From Caldisalinibacter kiritimatiensis (GTDB taxonomy: Bacteria > Bacillota > Clostridia > Tissierellales > Caldisalinibacteraceae), in assembly GCF_000387765.1 (NCBI RefSeq), contig NZ_ARZA01000287.1, positions 1 through 55,588 on the forward strand: DNA of 55,588 nucleotides, given 5' to 3'. The notes beneath the pieces were generated by a model. The model did not search any database and was not told the origin of the DNA. It was given only the letters and a program-made list of their open reading frames with translations. The translations under genes were made by a program, and so were the position numbers. The stretch's first letter is position 1, and every line of letters begins with the position of its first letter. Below are positions 35,053 to 43,374 of this stretch, piece by piece.

Positions 35053-35913
35053 TTAGTTCTTTTTATATATTGTCGGTTGTATTTGGTTCCATCCCTTTAT
35101 ATTTCCTGATTCAATATTTATTTTTTCTGAATGTCCAAGAAAAAGAATTCCTTGTGGCTTTAACACATTATAAAACTTGTTTAATATTTTGTTTTGAGTT
35201 TCAGAGTCAAAGTAAATAAATACATTTCGACAGAAAATAATATCTAACGGTTTTTTTATGGGATATTCTTTTTCTGTATTGAGATTAATTTTTTTAAATG
35301 TAACTAACTGTTTAACTGAATCCTTTATTTTAAATAATCCTTCATTTTCATTGATTCCAAGTTTAAAATACTTAACTAATAATTCATAGGGAATTCTTTC
35401 TACCTGTTTGCGGGGATATATTCCTTTATGGGCCTTTTTTAACACTTCCGTGTTTATATCTGAGGCAAGTATTTTACAGGGAGGTTTATTATTTTTAAAA
35501 AATTCATTTATTGTAATAGATATAGAATAGGGTTCTTCTCCAGTTGAACATCCAGCAGACCATATTCTAATTTCCATTTGATTTGCTTTATTTGTAGTTT
35601 GTGTTTTTATAGTAGGTAAATACTTTTTTCTCAGGAATTTAAAATGATTTTCTTCTCTAAAGAAATTTGTAACATTGGTTGTAATTAAATTAAACATTAT
35701 TTCAAGCTCATTGGGATTTTGGTTTAAAAATTCAATATAATCACTGAACTTGTTAAAATTTAACTGCCTAAGCCTTTTAGACAATCTTGATTTTATCAGG
35801 CTTTTTTTACTTTCAGTCAAATTTACTCCAATAGATGTATAAACTAACTCCTTTATTTTTCTATAGTCCCTTTCACTCAACTCTTGAACATTATCTAATA
35901 TTATTCGGTCCAT
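35053..35913 (-). CDS. cheR: Receptor methyltransferase CheR
   Basis: 286 aa. N-terminal helical domain (KSRLSKRLRQLNF), then SAM-dependent methyltransferase with IWSAGCSTGEEPYSI, CKILASDINTEVL and IIFCRNVFIYF. It methylates receptor glutamates. ATG follows AGAGGGAATA. Its partner tether may be the DFEKF end of the HBM receptor. Confidence 0.97.
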   Translation of the reverse strand: MDRIILDNVQELSERDYRKIKELVYTSIGVNLTESKKSLIKSRLSKRLRQLNFNKFSDYIEFLNQNPNELEIMFNLITTNVTNFFREENHFKFLRKKYLPTIKTQTTNKANQMEIRIWSAGCSTGEEPYSISITINEFFKNNKPPCKILASDINTEVLKKAHKGIYPRKQVERIPYELLVKYFKLGINENEGLFKIKDSVKQLVTFKKINLNTEKEYPIKKPLDIIFCRNVFIYFDSETQNKILNKFYNVLKPQGILFLGHSEKINIESGNIKGWNQIQPTIYKKN

Positions 35914-35928
35914 CTTTATTCCCTCTTT

Positions 35929-37884
35929 TTAGTCTCTATGGGCCAGTTTAAAAAGAGATGACACATCCAGAATTAAAGAAACTTCTCCATTTCCTAAAAT
36001 GGTTGCACCAGCAAATCCTTCAGCATACCCCATATTTTCATTTATATTTTTGATAACCACCTGTTCTTGACCTATTATTTCATCAACTTGTAGAGCTAGT
36101 TTTTTTTGGTTTTCCTGGATTATTACTAATATTCCTTCATTTAAATTCTTAGAGTTACCCTTCATATCTAATAATTCCTGTAAGCTTGTACAAGGAATGT
36201 ATTCATTACGTAAGTTTACTATAGTTGCCTTACCTTCCACATGTTCTAATCTTTGACTTCGTGCATCTATAAATTCTACTACTGATGTTACAGGTAACAC
36301 AAATTCTTCATTTGCTACCCTTAACACTATGCCATCAATTATAGCTAATGTAAGGGGAAGTTTAATTTTGAACTTTGTCCCCTCATTTTTTTTAGATAAA
36401 ATTTCGATATTACCCCTTATATTGTTAATATTAGTTTTAACTACATCAAGACCTACTCCTCGTCCTGAAATATCCGACACCTCTTGTTTGGTACTAAAAC
36501 CCGGTCTAAATATTAAACTATATATTTCCTGCTCATTTAACTCTTGATTAACCTCTATCAAACCCTTTTCCCTAGCTTTATTTAATACTTTTTCTTTATC
36601 AATACCCCTACCATCATCTGTTATTTCTATAATTATATTTCCTTGTTGATGATATGCATCGAGGGTAATCTTTCCTTCAGGGGCTTTACCTAGTTCTCTT
36701 CTTTGTTTAGGTGCTTCAATTCCGTGATCAACTGCATTTCGAATTAAATGATTTAATGGATCTGCTAGCTCTTCAATAATCTTTCTATCTAATTCAGTGT
36801 CTTTGCCGTTAATTTCAAGATTTACTTTCTTTTCACTATTTTTAGTTATGTCCCTTACAATACGATGTAATCTGGTAAATGTACCTCCAATGGGAATCAT
36901 ACTAGCACTCATTACCTGTTCTTGTACTCTGCGTACTATTTTATCTATTGATTGAAAAGAATTGTCTATCTCCTCTTTCAAGGAATGATTTTTAGTTATA
37001 ATCTGCCCTATAATTCTTTTAACATTGGATTGAGAGATTAAAAGCTCTGCTATATCATTTAAGATATTTTCTAGTTTTTTGGTATCTACCCTTACTGTTT
37101 CTTTTTTATAATTGTTATGTTTTTCATTAAATTCACTTTTAATAGTTGATTTTACTTTGTTTTTTGTTTTTAATTTATCTTTTATTTCTTCTATCTTTAT
37201 ATCGTTATCATCTAAAATAAATATAAATATGTTTTCTATGTCTTCTTTATTTTTATCTGTTTCTAATATCACTGTCCATTTTAGGTAAAATGTATAAATG
37301 TCAAGTTCATATATATTAGGAAGTTTGCTTTTATCTAAACTAACCTCAATTATATCTCCTATGTCACTGAGCTCCATCAATAACATTAATGGGTCAGTTC
37401 CTGTTTCAAAAATGTTTTGATTTAAGTTTAAGGTAATCTTAAATTGATTTGTTTCCTTATGATGTTTATATTTTTCATTATTTCCCTCATTGTTACTTTG
37501 TTGGTCGCCATTATAGTTATTGATTTCATTGTTGATTTTATCAATTCTGGATTGAATATTTGTTCCTTCAAAGTCCTTAGTTTCTATAATGTGACGTATT
37601 ATATCTATACCTTGTAATAATATGCTTACTACATTCTCAGAAAGCTGTTTGGAATTTTGACGGATTTCTTCTAATATATTCTCAAGACCATGGGCTATTT
37701 CATTTACTTTAGATAGTCCTACCATTCCTGCTCCACCTTTGATACTATGCATAGCTCTGAAAATATTTCCTATTAGTTCTTTATCATCTGGATATTTTTC
37801 AAGCTCTAGTAGCCCCTCCTCAATGGTTTGGAGATGTTCTTCTGTTTCTTCTATAAAAGTTTGAAGCAAATAGTCATCTACCAT
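35929..37884 (-). CDS. cheA: Chemotaxis histidine kinase CheA
   Basis: 651 aa. HPt domain 1-115 with phosphorylated H46 (MHSIKGGAGMVG). Residues about 150-240 hold a small alpha/beta domain (ITLNLNQNIFETGTDPLML) in place of the usual P2 CheY-docking domain, a layout I associate with non-flagellar CheA types. Dimerisation helices are about 265-335, HATPase about 340-510 (DPLNHLIRNAVDHGIE, DDGRGID, GRGVGLDVVK) and CheW-like about 515-651. All kinase motifs are complete. ATG follows GAAGGGAGGAAA. Targets in the operon are CheY, CheB and perhaps the REC-REC-GGDEF protein. Confidence 0.97.
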   Translation of the reverse strand: MVDDYLLQTFIEETEEHLQTIEEGLLELEKYPDDKELIGNIFRAMHSIKGGAGMVGLSKVNEIAHGLENILEEIRQNSKQLSENVVSILLQGIDIIRHIIETKDFEGTNIQSRIDKINNEINNYNGDQQSNNEGNNEKYKHHKETNQFKITLNLNQNIFETGTDPLMLLMELSDIGDIIEVSLDKSKLPNIYELDIYTFYLKWTVILETDKNKEDIENIFIFILDDNDIKIEEIKDKLKTKNKVKSTIKSEFNEKHNNYKKETVRVDTKKLENILNDIAELLISQSNVKRIIGQIITKNHSLKEEIDNSFQSIDKIVRRVQEQVMSASMIPIGGTFTRLHRIVRDITKNSEKKVNLEINGKDTELDRKIIEELADPLNHLIRNAVDHGIEAPKQRRELGKAPEGKITLDAYHQQGNIIIEITDDGRGIDKEKVLNKAREKGLIEVNQELNEQEIYSLIFRPGFSTKQEVSDISGRGVGLDVVKTNINNIRGNIEILSKKNEGTKFKIKLPLTLAIIDGIVLRVANEEFVLPVTSVVEFIDARSQRLEHVEGKATIVNLRNEYIPCTSLQELLDMKGNSKNLNEGILVIIQENQKKLALQVDEIIGQEQVVIKNINENMGYAEGFAGATILGNGEVSLILDVSSLFKLAHRD

Positions 37885-37899
37885 TATCTTTCCTCCCTT

Positions 37900-38280
37900 C
37901 TATCTGACAAATTTCTTAACAACATCTACCAATTGTTGAGATTTAAAGGGCTTAACTAACCATCCAGCTGCTCCTGCTTTTTTCCCTTCCATTTTTTTTT
38001 GATGCTGTGATTCTGTTGTCAATACTAATACAGGAATGAATTTATACTCCATTTTGTTTTTTAACTCTTTAATAAATGATATGCCGTCCATGTTAGGCAT
38101 ATTGATATCTGATATAATCATATCAGGCTTTTTACCCTGATGCTTTAATTCATTTAATTTATCTAGTCCTTCTTTACCATCACAACCTAACACAACTTCA
38201 TATCCTGCTTTTTCCAAGGTATATTTAACTGATGCCCTTATTGTTCTAGAATCATCCACAGCCAATATTAAATTACCCAT
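37900..38280 (-). CDS. cheY: CheY-type single-domain response regulator
   Basis: 126 aa from ATG 38280, which has GGTGAT at good spacing; the upstream ATG 38292 lacks one. Receiver only: acidic pair D9/D10, phosphosite D58 (ISDINMPNMDG), T of LTTES and K of LVKPF. It overlaps the end of the STAS gene by 8 nt, so the two are probably coupled in translation. With no flagellar genes nearby the output partner is open. Confidence 0.94.
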   Translation of the reverse strand: MGNLILAVDDSRTIRASVKYTLEKAGYEVVLGCDGKEGLDKLNELKHQGKKPDMIISDINMPNMDGISFIKELKNKMEYKFIPVLVLTTESQHQKKMEGKKAGAAGWLVKPFKSQQLVDVVKKFVR

Positions 38281-38566
38281 TGTTATCACCATCCCGGCTT
38301 ATGTAAGTATTAGCACCTGTTAGTTTAGTTAATTCTTCAAAAAACACATTACTGTTCTCTATCCTTAAATCAATACCAAGTTCTACACAAGTTTTATGAA
38401 AAGATAATAATAATTGTAATCCTGCAGTATCTAAATCCTTCACTTTTGATGCTTCTAAAACTAGTATTACTAAATCCTGTTTTAATTGAGCTTCAAGATA
38501 GTTAATTAAAGCTGTTTTTAAACTTTCTACATTATAAATAGTAATATCAGACGGTAATTCATACAT
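38273..38566 (-). CDS. STAS-domain protein of chemosensory operon
   Basis: 97 aa from ATG 38566 behind TTGGAGG; the further-upstream TTG overlaps this ribosome binding site and is unlikely. STAS fold with DLDTAGLQLLLS in the switch position: Thr replaces the usual Ser, as in some chemosensory STAS proteins. It lies between the REC-REC-GGDEF gene and cheY. It may be a second target of the SpoIIE/kinase fusion or a scaffold protein. Confidence 0.9.
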   Translation of the reverse strand: MYELPSDITIYNVESLKTALINYLEAQLKQDLVILVLEASKVKDLDTAGLQLLLSFHKTCVELGIDLRIENSNVFFEELTKLTGANTYISRDGDNNG

Positions 38567-38594
38567 AGCCAATTCCTCCAAATTAAGTAATCGT

Positions 38595-39979
38595 TTATAA
38601 ACCGTTTTCTTTGGCTGCTAAAAATACATTATTTTTACCCCTTCTTTTAGCTTCATATAAAGCTTTATCTGCTCTTTCTAAAAAATCGTATAAGCTATCA
38701 TCTTCCTTTAACTCTGCAACCCCCGCACTTATAGTCAAATTGCCTTTTTTAGTCTTCTCCTGTCCTGTAAAATTATAATCTGCTGTATTTTTTCGTATCC
38801 TATTTGCAATATAATAGGCTTCTTCGATTGTAGTACTTGGTAAAACTACTGAAAACTCCTCTCCCCCATATCGTGCAGCTAAGTCTGAACTTCTGATGCT
38901 ATTTTTTATAATTTCTGCTGTTTTTTTCAGAGCCTCATCTCCTTGTACATGCCCATTAACATCATTATAATTTTTAAAATCATCAAGATCTAACATTATT
39001 AAAGTTAAAGCACCTTTATCATTTTGACTTGAAATTATTTCCTTAGTTAAATATTCTTTTAAATATGTGTTGTTATAAAGTCCAGTCATAGTGTCTTTAA
39101 CTGCTTTCTCAATGGCTTTGTTATAATCTGCCCAAAGGCTTCTCTGTCTTTGAGAAGACTTTAATAATGACTTTACTCTAGCTAATAATTCAAGTTTATC
39201 TACTGGTTTTATCATATATTCATCAATACCTACTTCAAAGCTCTCTGCTTTGTTTCTTGAATCATTATTAGCTGTAATCATTATTGCAGGGGCTATATAT
39301 TCTTGTTGTTTTTTAAAGTGTTTATATATCTCTATTCCATCCATTTCAGGTAGAAAAAAATCTAATACTATTAAATCAAATTTATTATTTTTAAGACACT
39401 CTAGTGCTTCACGTCCATTTCCCTTTATGATAACTTCATATTTCTCTTGTTCTGAAAGGAATGTTTTTAATCTCTCTTGGTCAACTGGGTCGTCTTCAAC
39501 AATTAGAATTCTTATTATTTCTTGGTGTTCTTCCTGTTTGTCTGGGATTTTGCAAAATAATTTCTTAGCTAACTCATCTCTTTTCTTTAGTTGTCTTGCT
39601 AATTCGCCCATTTTTATTAGATTATTAACCCGCACAGATAATTCAACTGGACTTACTGGTTTAGTTAAAAACTCATCACATCCTGCTTCTACTCCCTTTT
39701 TTTACTTTCTTTATCATCAAGTGCAGTAAGCATTATAATAGGCAGTCTATCATCATATTTTTCCTTTAATTTGCGACAGGTTTCAAATCCATCCATACCT
39801 GGCATCATTACATCTAATATAACTAACTTTATCTCTGATATATCTGAACTTAAAACCTCTTCTCCACTACTATATTCTATTACCTTAAAATCATATTGAA
39901 TCAACAGCTCTGTAATCATCTGTCTAGCATATGGATCATCATCAACTATTGCAACTGTTTTTGTTGTATAGTTTGTCAT
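38595..39979 (-). pseudogene. REC-REC-GGDEF response regulator, frameshifted
   Basis: Two frames together encode one protein of about 461 aa. The first part (39979-39689) is a receiver ending DDKESKKRE. The second is open from about 39690 to 38595 and continues the same receiver (GVEAGCDEFLTKPVSP), then a second receiver (LIVEDDPVDQ, VLDFFLPEMDG) and a diguanylate cyclase (ARYGGEEF). Adding one A to the A7 run at 39697-39703 (minus strand) joins them exactly. An RxxD product-inhibition site (RSSD) lies five residues before GGEEF. Its start overlaps the hybrid kinase stop (TAATG). It may be a real null mutation, a slippage site, or a sequencing error. Confidence 0.9.
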
Positions 39980-42900
39980 TAGTTATCCCTCCTCTCCAAA
40001 TCCCCTTTCATAGCTTTTTCAATAGCTATCCTAAACTTTTCTAATCCAAGTTGACTCTTATTAGATACTAAATAAACACGCTCATTAAGCTTTCTCTTTT
40101 CATCTGATGACATTATTTTGGCAGTTAAAATCACAACAGGTATATCTTTTAATTCTTCATCCTTTTCTAATTGATTTAGTATTTCAAACCCATCCATTTC
40201 TGGCATTATTAAATCAAGTAGTATAATATCTGGCTTAACTGTCCTCGCCTTATCAAGTCCAGCTCTTCCATTAATAGCTGTATAGACTTGGCAATTATAA
40301 CTAGTCAATACCTCACTTATAATTTCTAATGCATCAAGTTCATCATCGATAGCTAGTACTTTTCTTGTACTATGTTCATCATATTGGTTTATAGATAACA
40401 CTTTTTCTACAATTGTCTTTAATGATTCCTTAGAAATTGGCTTCATTAAATATTCAAATGCCCCTAAAGCCAAACCTTTCTCTTCTTCTGGAAGAACAGA
40501 AATAATTATTACGGGTATATCCTTTAGCTTTTTATCTTCCTTAAGTTTAGCTAATACATCCCATCCTGTTATGTCTGGCAAAATAATATCAAGTATAATA
40601 AAGGATATGTCATCTTTAAGATTGTAGGCTGTTTTAAGAGCATCTTCACCATTTTTAGAAAGTATTACATCAACGTTTAAAGTATTTAAATATTCTGTAA
40701 CTAAAGTAGCACTAACATCATCATCCTCAATCACTAACGCCCTATGTTTTCTGATATCACTATCAACTTCCTTTATTTGAAGTTCACTTATCTCATCTTG
40801 ATTATTTATTACTGATAAAGAATTAATTTCAACCCTTGAAAGTGCAGGAATCTCTACTTTAAAGGTACTACCTTTACCTACTTCACTTTCTACAGATAAT
40901 TTACCTCTAGCCAATTCAACTATTTCCTTTACTAGACTTAGTCCTAGACCCGTACCTTCATATCTTCTATTCAAATTACAGTCCAGCTGAACAAATGGAT
41001 TGAAAATTACATCTTTTTTATCATCAGGTATGCCAATTCCGGTATCAGTTACTTCAATATTAACTATGTCATCCATTCTATAAACCTTTAAATAAACATG
41101 TCCACCATCAGGAGTAAATTTGATTGCATTTGTTAATAAATTGTGTACTACCTGCTTAATCTTACTTCCATCTACTTCTATAGATTCAAGTCCCTCTCTT
41201 TGGAAATCTGATTTTAGCTCTATTTTCTTTTCTTTAGCCATTTCCTTAACTAATACTAAGCTATTTTTTAATACCTCAATCAAGTCTAGTTTCTTTGCTT
41301 CCCACTCTATCTTCCCTGATTCAATTTTTGATATATCTAAAATATCGTTAATTAGATTCAAAAGTTTTTTTCCACTCTTATATACTTTTTCAATATAGTT
41401 AAGTTGTTTGCTATTTAACTCTCCTGCTATTCCTTGATGTAATAATTCAGAAAAACCTATTATCGAATTAAGAGGAGTCCTTAACTCATGGGACATGGTC
41501 GCTATAAACTCAGTTTTAACCTTGTTAGCCATCTCTATTTTTGCCTGATATTCCTTCTGTTTTGAGATATCACTGAAAACTACCACAGTGCCAGCATTAT
41601 TGTTAAGCTCATTATAGATTGGAGCTAGACTAAGTAAACATGGTACCAGATGTCCTTCTTTAGACTTAACAATAACTTCCATACTCTTTTCTGATGATTT
41701 GCCTGTAAATAAACACTCTCCTTTTTCACAAAACTTTTCATTATCTTGATTAAAAATTGTTATGATATTACAACAAGTTTTTCCTATAACATCAGCCGCT
41801 TTATATCCTGTAATCTCTTCTGCTCCTTTACTCCATGTCTGAATTTCTCTTTTTCCGTTTATACTAAATATTCCTTGAGCGGAACTTCTAAGAACGGCTT
41901 CAGCATAATTTTTCTGATGCTTAATCTCAGTGTTTTTTTCTTCAAGTTTCTCGATTAATTTTTTTATAGAATTATACTGTTCTATATTGTGTATACCTAT
42001 ACCCAACTGAATTATCAGCTTTTGCAGTTCAGTCTTTTCACTGTCAGTAAAATCAATAGATGTTGCAAATACTATTACACCTATTAGCTTATCTTGGAAT
42101 TTTATTGGTAAACCAATTACTTTTTTGGGGTTTATTCTATTTGCTCCTGTATCCACTCCCCACTCATCACTACCATTTGTAATTTCTACTTTATCTCCAG
42201 TTAGTGCTACTTGCCCTACTAATCCTTCTCCTAATGCAAAATATTCTTTAACGTTTTTATCTATCATATAACCATTATTTAATACTAAACGATTTTCCCA
42301 CTCATCGTATAAATAAATACTAACCGAAAGTATATTTTCCAATTTTTTTAAATTATTAATTAATTCTTTAAAAACCTCATCACGCTCAAAATCTGTAGCT
42401 ATTGTCTTAAGCATTTCATTGCTATACTGTCCAATTCTAAGGGCTTTAGCCATATCATTAAAGTTTTTCGCTAAGTAGCCTATTTCACTGTCATCTTTTA
42501 TGCATATACTTTGATTGAAATTACCATCTCTAATATATTTAATTCCATTAGTAATCTTAAGTACAGGTTTAGCTATTTTTTTATCTAGTAAATATATGAC
42601 CATAACGACTATTATAATTACAAAGATAATAAGTAAATAAGCTAAGATATTACTGGTTCTCTTAAGAGCTTTTAGTTGGGCATAATAACTATTTAGTTGT
42701 TGCTCATATTGGATTTCTATATCCTCGATAAGATTATCCATTAGTTTTGATTTAAGTACTATATTTGAGTGGAATATCTCCATTGCCCTATCTACTTCAC
42801 CATTTTCATATAGATTGAGTAATTTAATTGCATCTTGATGGAGTTCTTTATGAAGTGCCTTTAATTGAAGAATTGTATCTTGATTGGCATCTAATGTTAT

Positions 42901-43182
42901 CTCATTTATCCATTTTCCAAGTTTACATCTAGTATGAGAGGTCTCAATTTCTAGAGGGTGTTCGCTTAAGAAAGCCATCTCTAGTTCATTTAACCAGGAA
43001 AAGTGATAATAACGAGCATTAGCAAGCTGCGTTTGCTCAAAACTTTTTTTATTAATCATTGATAAAATACTATGTTCTTTATCCAGTATTAAATACTGAA
43101 TCCATGACTGTAATATTATCAAAACTAGTAAAATAATCGAACCAAATATTAAAGTTTTTCTAATGCTTTTTTTATATCTCAT
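39979..43182 (-). CDS. Hybrid histidine kinase, CZB-HAMP-GAF-PAS-HisKA-HATPase-REC-REC
   Basis: 1067 aa from ATG 43182 (after AGGGGGTG; GTG 43188 is the alternative). Membrane segments at about 12-31 and 178-200 flank an extracytoplasmic domain. It contains CZB-type ligands H60 (HFSW), C86 (CKLGKW), H111 and H115 (ALHKELH). HAMP follows (about 203-255), GAF (about 265-405), PAS (about 430-550), HisKA (FIATMSHELRTPLN), HATPase (DTGIGIP, GTGLGLSLVKE) and two receivers (LDIILPDITGWD, LLDLIMPEMDGFE). It is the first gene of the operon and overlaps the response regulator, its likely phospho-partner. The minus-strand TATAAT at 43238-43243 may be its -10. Confidence 0.94.
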   Translation of the reverse strand: MRYKKSIRKTLIFGSIILLVLIILQSWIQYLILDKEHSILSMINKKSFEQTQLANARYYHFSWLNELEMAFLSEHPLEIETSHTRCKLGKWINEITLDANQDTILQLKALHKELHQDAIKLLNLYENGEVDRAMEIFHSNIVLKSKLMDNLIEDIEIQYEQQLNSYYAQLKALKRTSNILAYLLIIFVIIIVVMVIYLLDKKIAKPVLKITNGIKYIRDGNFNQSICIKDDSEIGYLAKNFNDMAKALRIGQYSNEMLKTIATDFERDEVFKELINNLKKLENILSVSIYLYDEWENRLVLNNGYMIDKNVKEYFALGEGLVGQVALTGDKVEITNGSDEWGVDTGANRINPKKVIGLPIKFQDKLIGVIVFATSIDFTDSEKTELQKLIIQLGIGIHNIEQYNSIKKLIEKLEEKNTEIKHQKNYAEAVLRSSAQGIFSINGKREIQTWSKGAEEITGYKAADVIGKTCCNIITIFNQDNEKFCEKGECLFTGKSSEKSMEVIVKSKEGHLVPCLLSLAPIYNELNNNAGTVVVFSDISKQKEYQAKIEMANKVKTEFIATMSHELRTPLNSIIGFSELLHQGIAGELNSKQLNYIEKVYKSGKKLLNLINDILDISKIESGKIEWEAKKLDLIEVLKNSLVLVKEMAKEKKIELKSDFQREGLESIEVDGSKIKQVVHNLLTNAIKFTPDGGHVYLKVYRMDDIVNIEVTDTGIGIPDDKKDVIFNPFVQLDCNLNRRYEGTGLGLSLVKEIVELARGKLSVESEVGKGSTFKVEIPALSRVEINSLSVINNQDEISELQIKEVDSDIRKHRALVIEDDDVSATLVTEYLNTLNVDVILSKNGEDALKTAYNLKDDISFIILDIILPDITGWDVLAKLKEDKKLKDIPVIIISVLPEEEKGLALGAFEYLMKPISKESLKTIVEKVLSINQYDEHSTRKVLAIDDELDALEIISEVLTSYNCQVYTAINGRAGLDKARTVKPDIILLDLIMPEMDGFEILNQLEKDEELKDIPVVILTAKIMSSDEKRKLNERVYLVSNKSQLGLEKFRIAIEKAMKGDLERRDN

Positions 43183-43304
43183 AAACACCCCCTATTTTGT
43201 TTTTCAACAATTATCTAAACATTACGACATTTTATATATTATAATTTCGGTAAAAAAATGAAAATCCCTTCAAAATTATTTAAAAAAATGTTTATAGAGG
43301 AAAT

Positions 43305-43332
43305 TTGATGATTATTGTAGAAATATTAATAT
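43305..43332 (+). promoter_or_regulatory. Sigma-A promoter candidate for MASE3 hybrid kinase
   Basis: TTGATG, 16-nt spacer, TAATAT, about 43 nt before the TTG start at 43375. The other half of this divergent region holds a minus-strand TATAAT (43238-43243) without a convincing -35. Confidence 0.45.
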
Positions 43333-43374
43333 AGAAGCTAATTCTGTTGTTAAAATATAGGAGGGAGGGGTTTT

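Noticed and set aside
38595-39635. Separate GGDEF protein starting at GTG 39635
   Set aside because: The frame is open upstream and encodes the rest of the first receiver; the GTG has no ribosome binding site.
39689-39720. Programmed -1 ribosomal frameshift at the A7 run
   Set aside because: In the reading frame the codons are AGT AAA AAA AGG. A tandem slip would pair the first Lys tRNA with TAA, so there is no good X XXY YYZ heptamer. Sequencing error or transcriptional slippage is more likely.
43189-43374. c-di-GMP riboswitch in the divergent leader of the chemosensory operon
   Set aside because: The conserved GEMM core sequences are not present; the region is A/T-rich without a clear structured domain.
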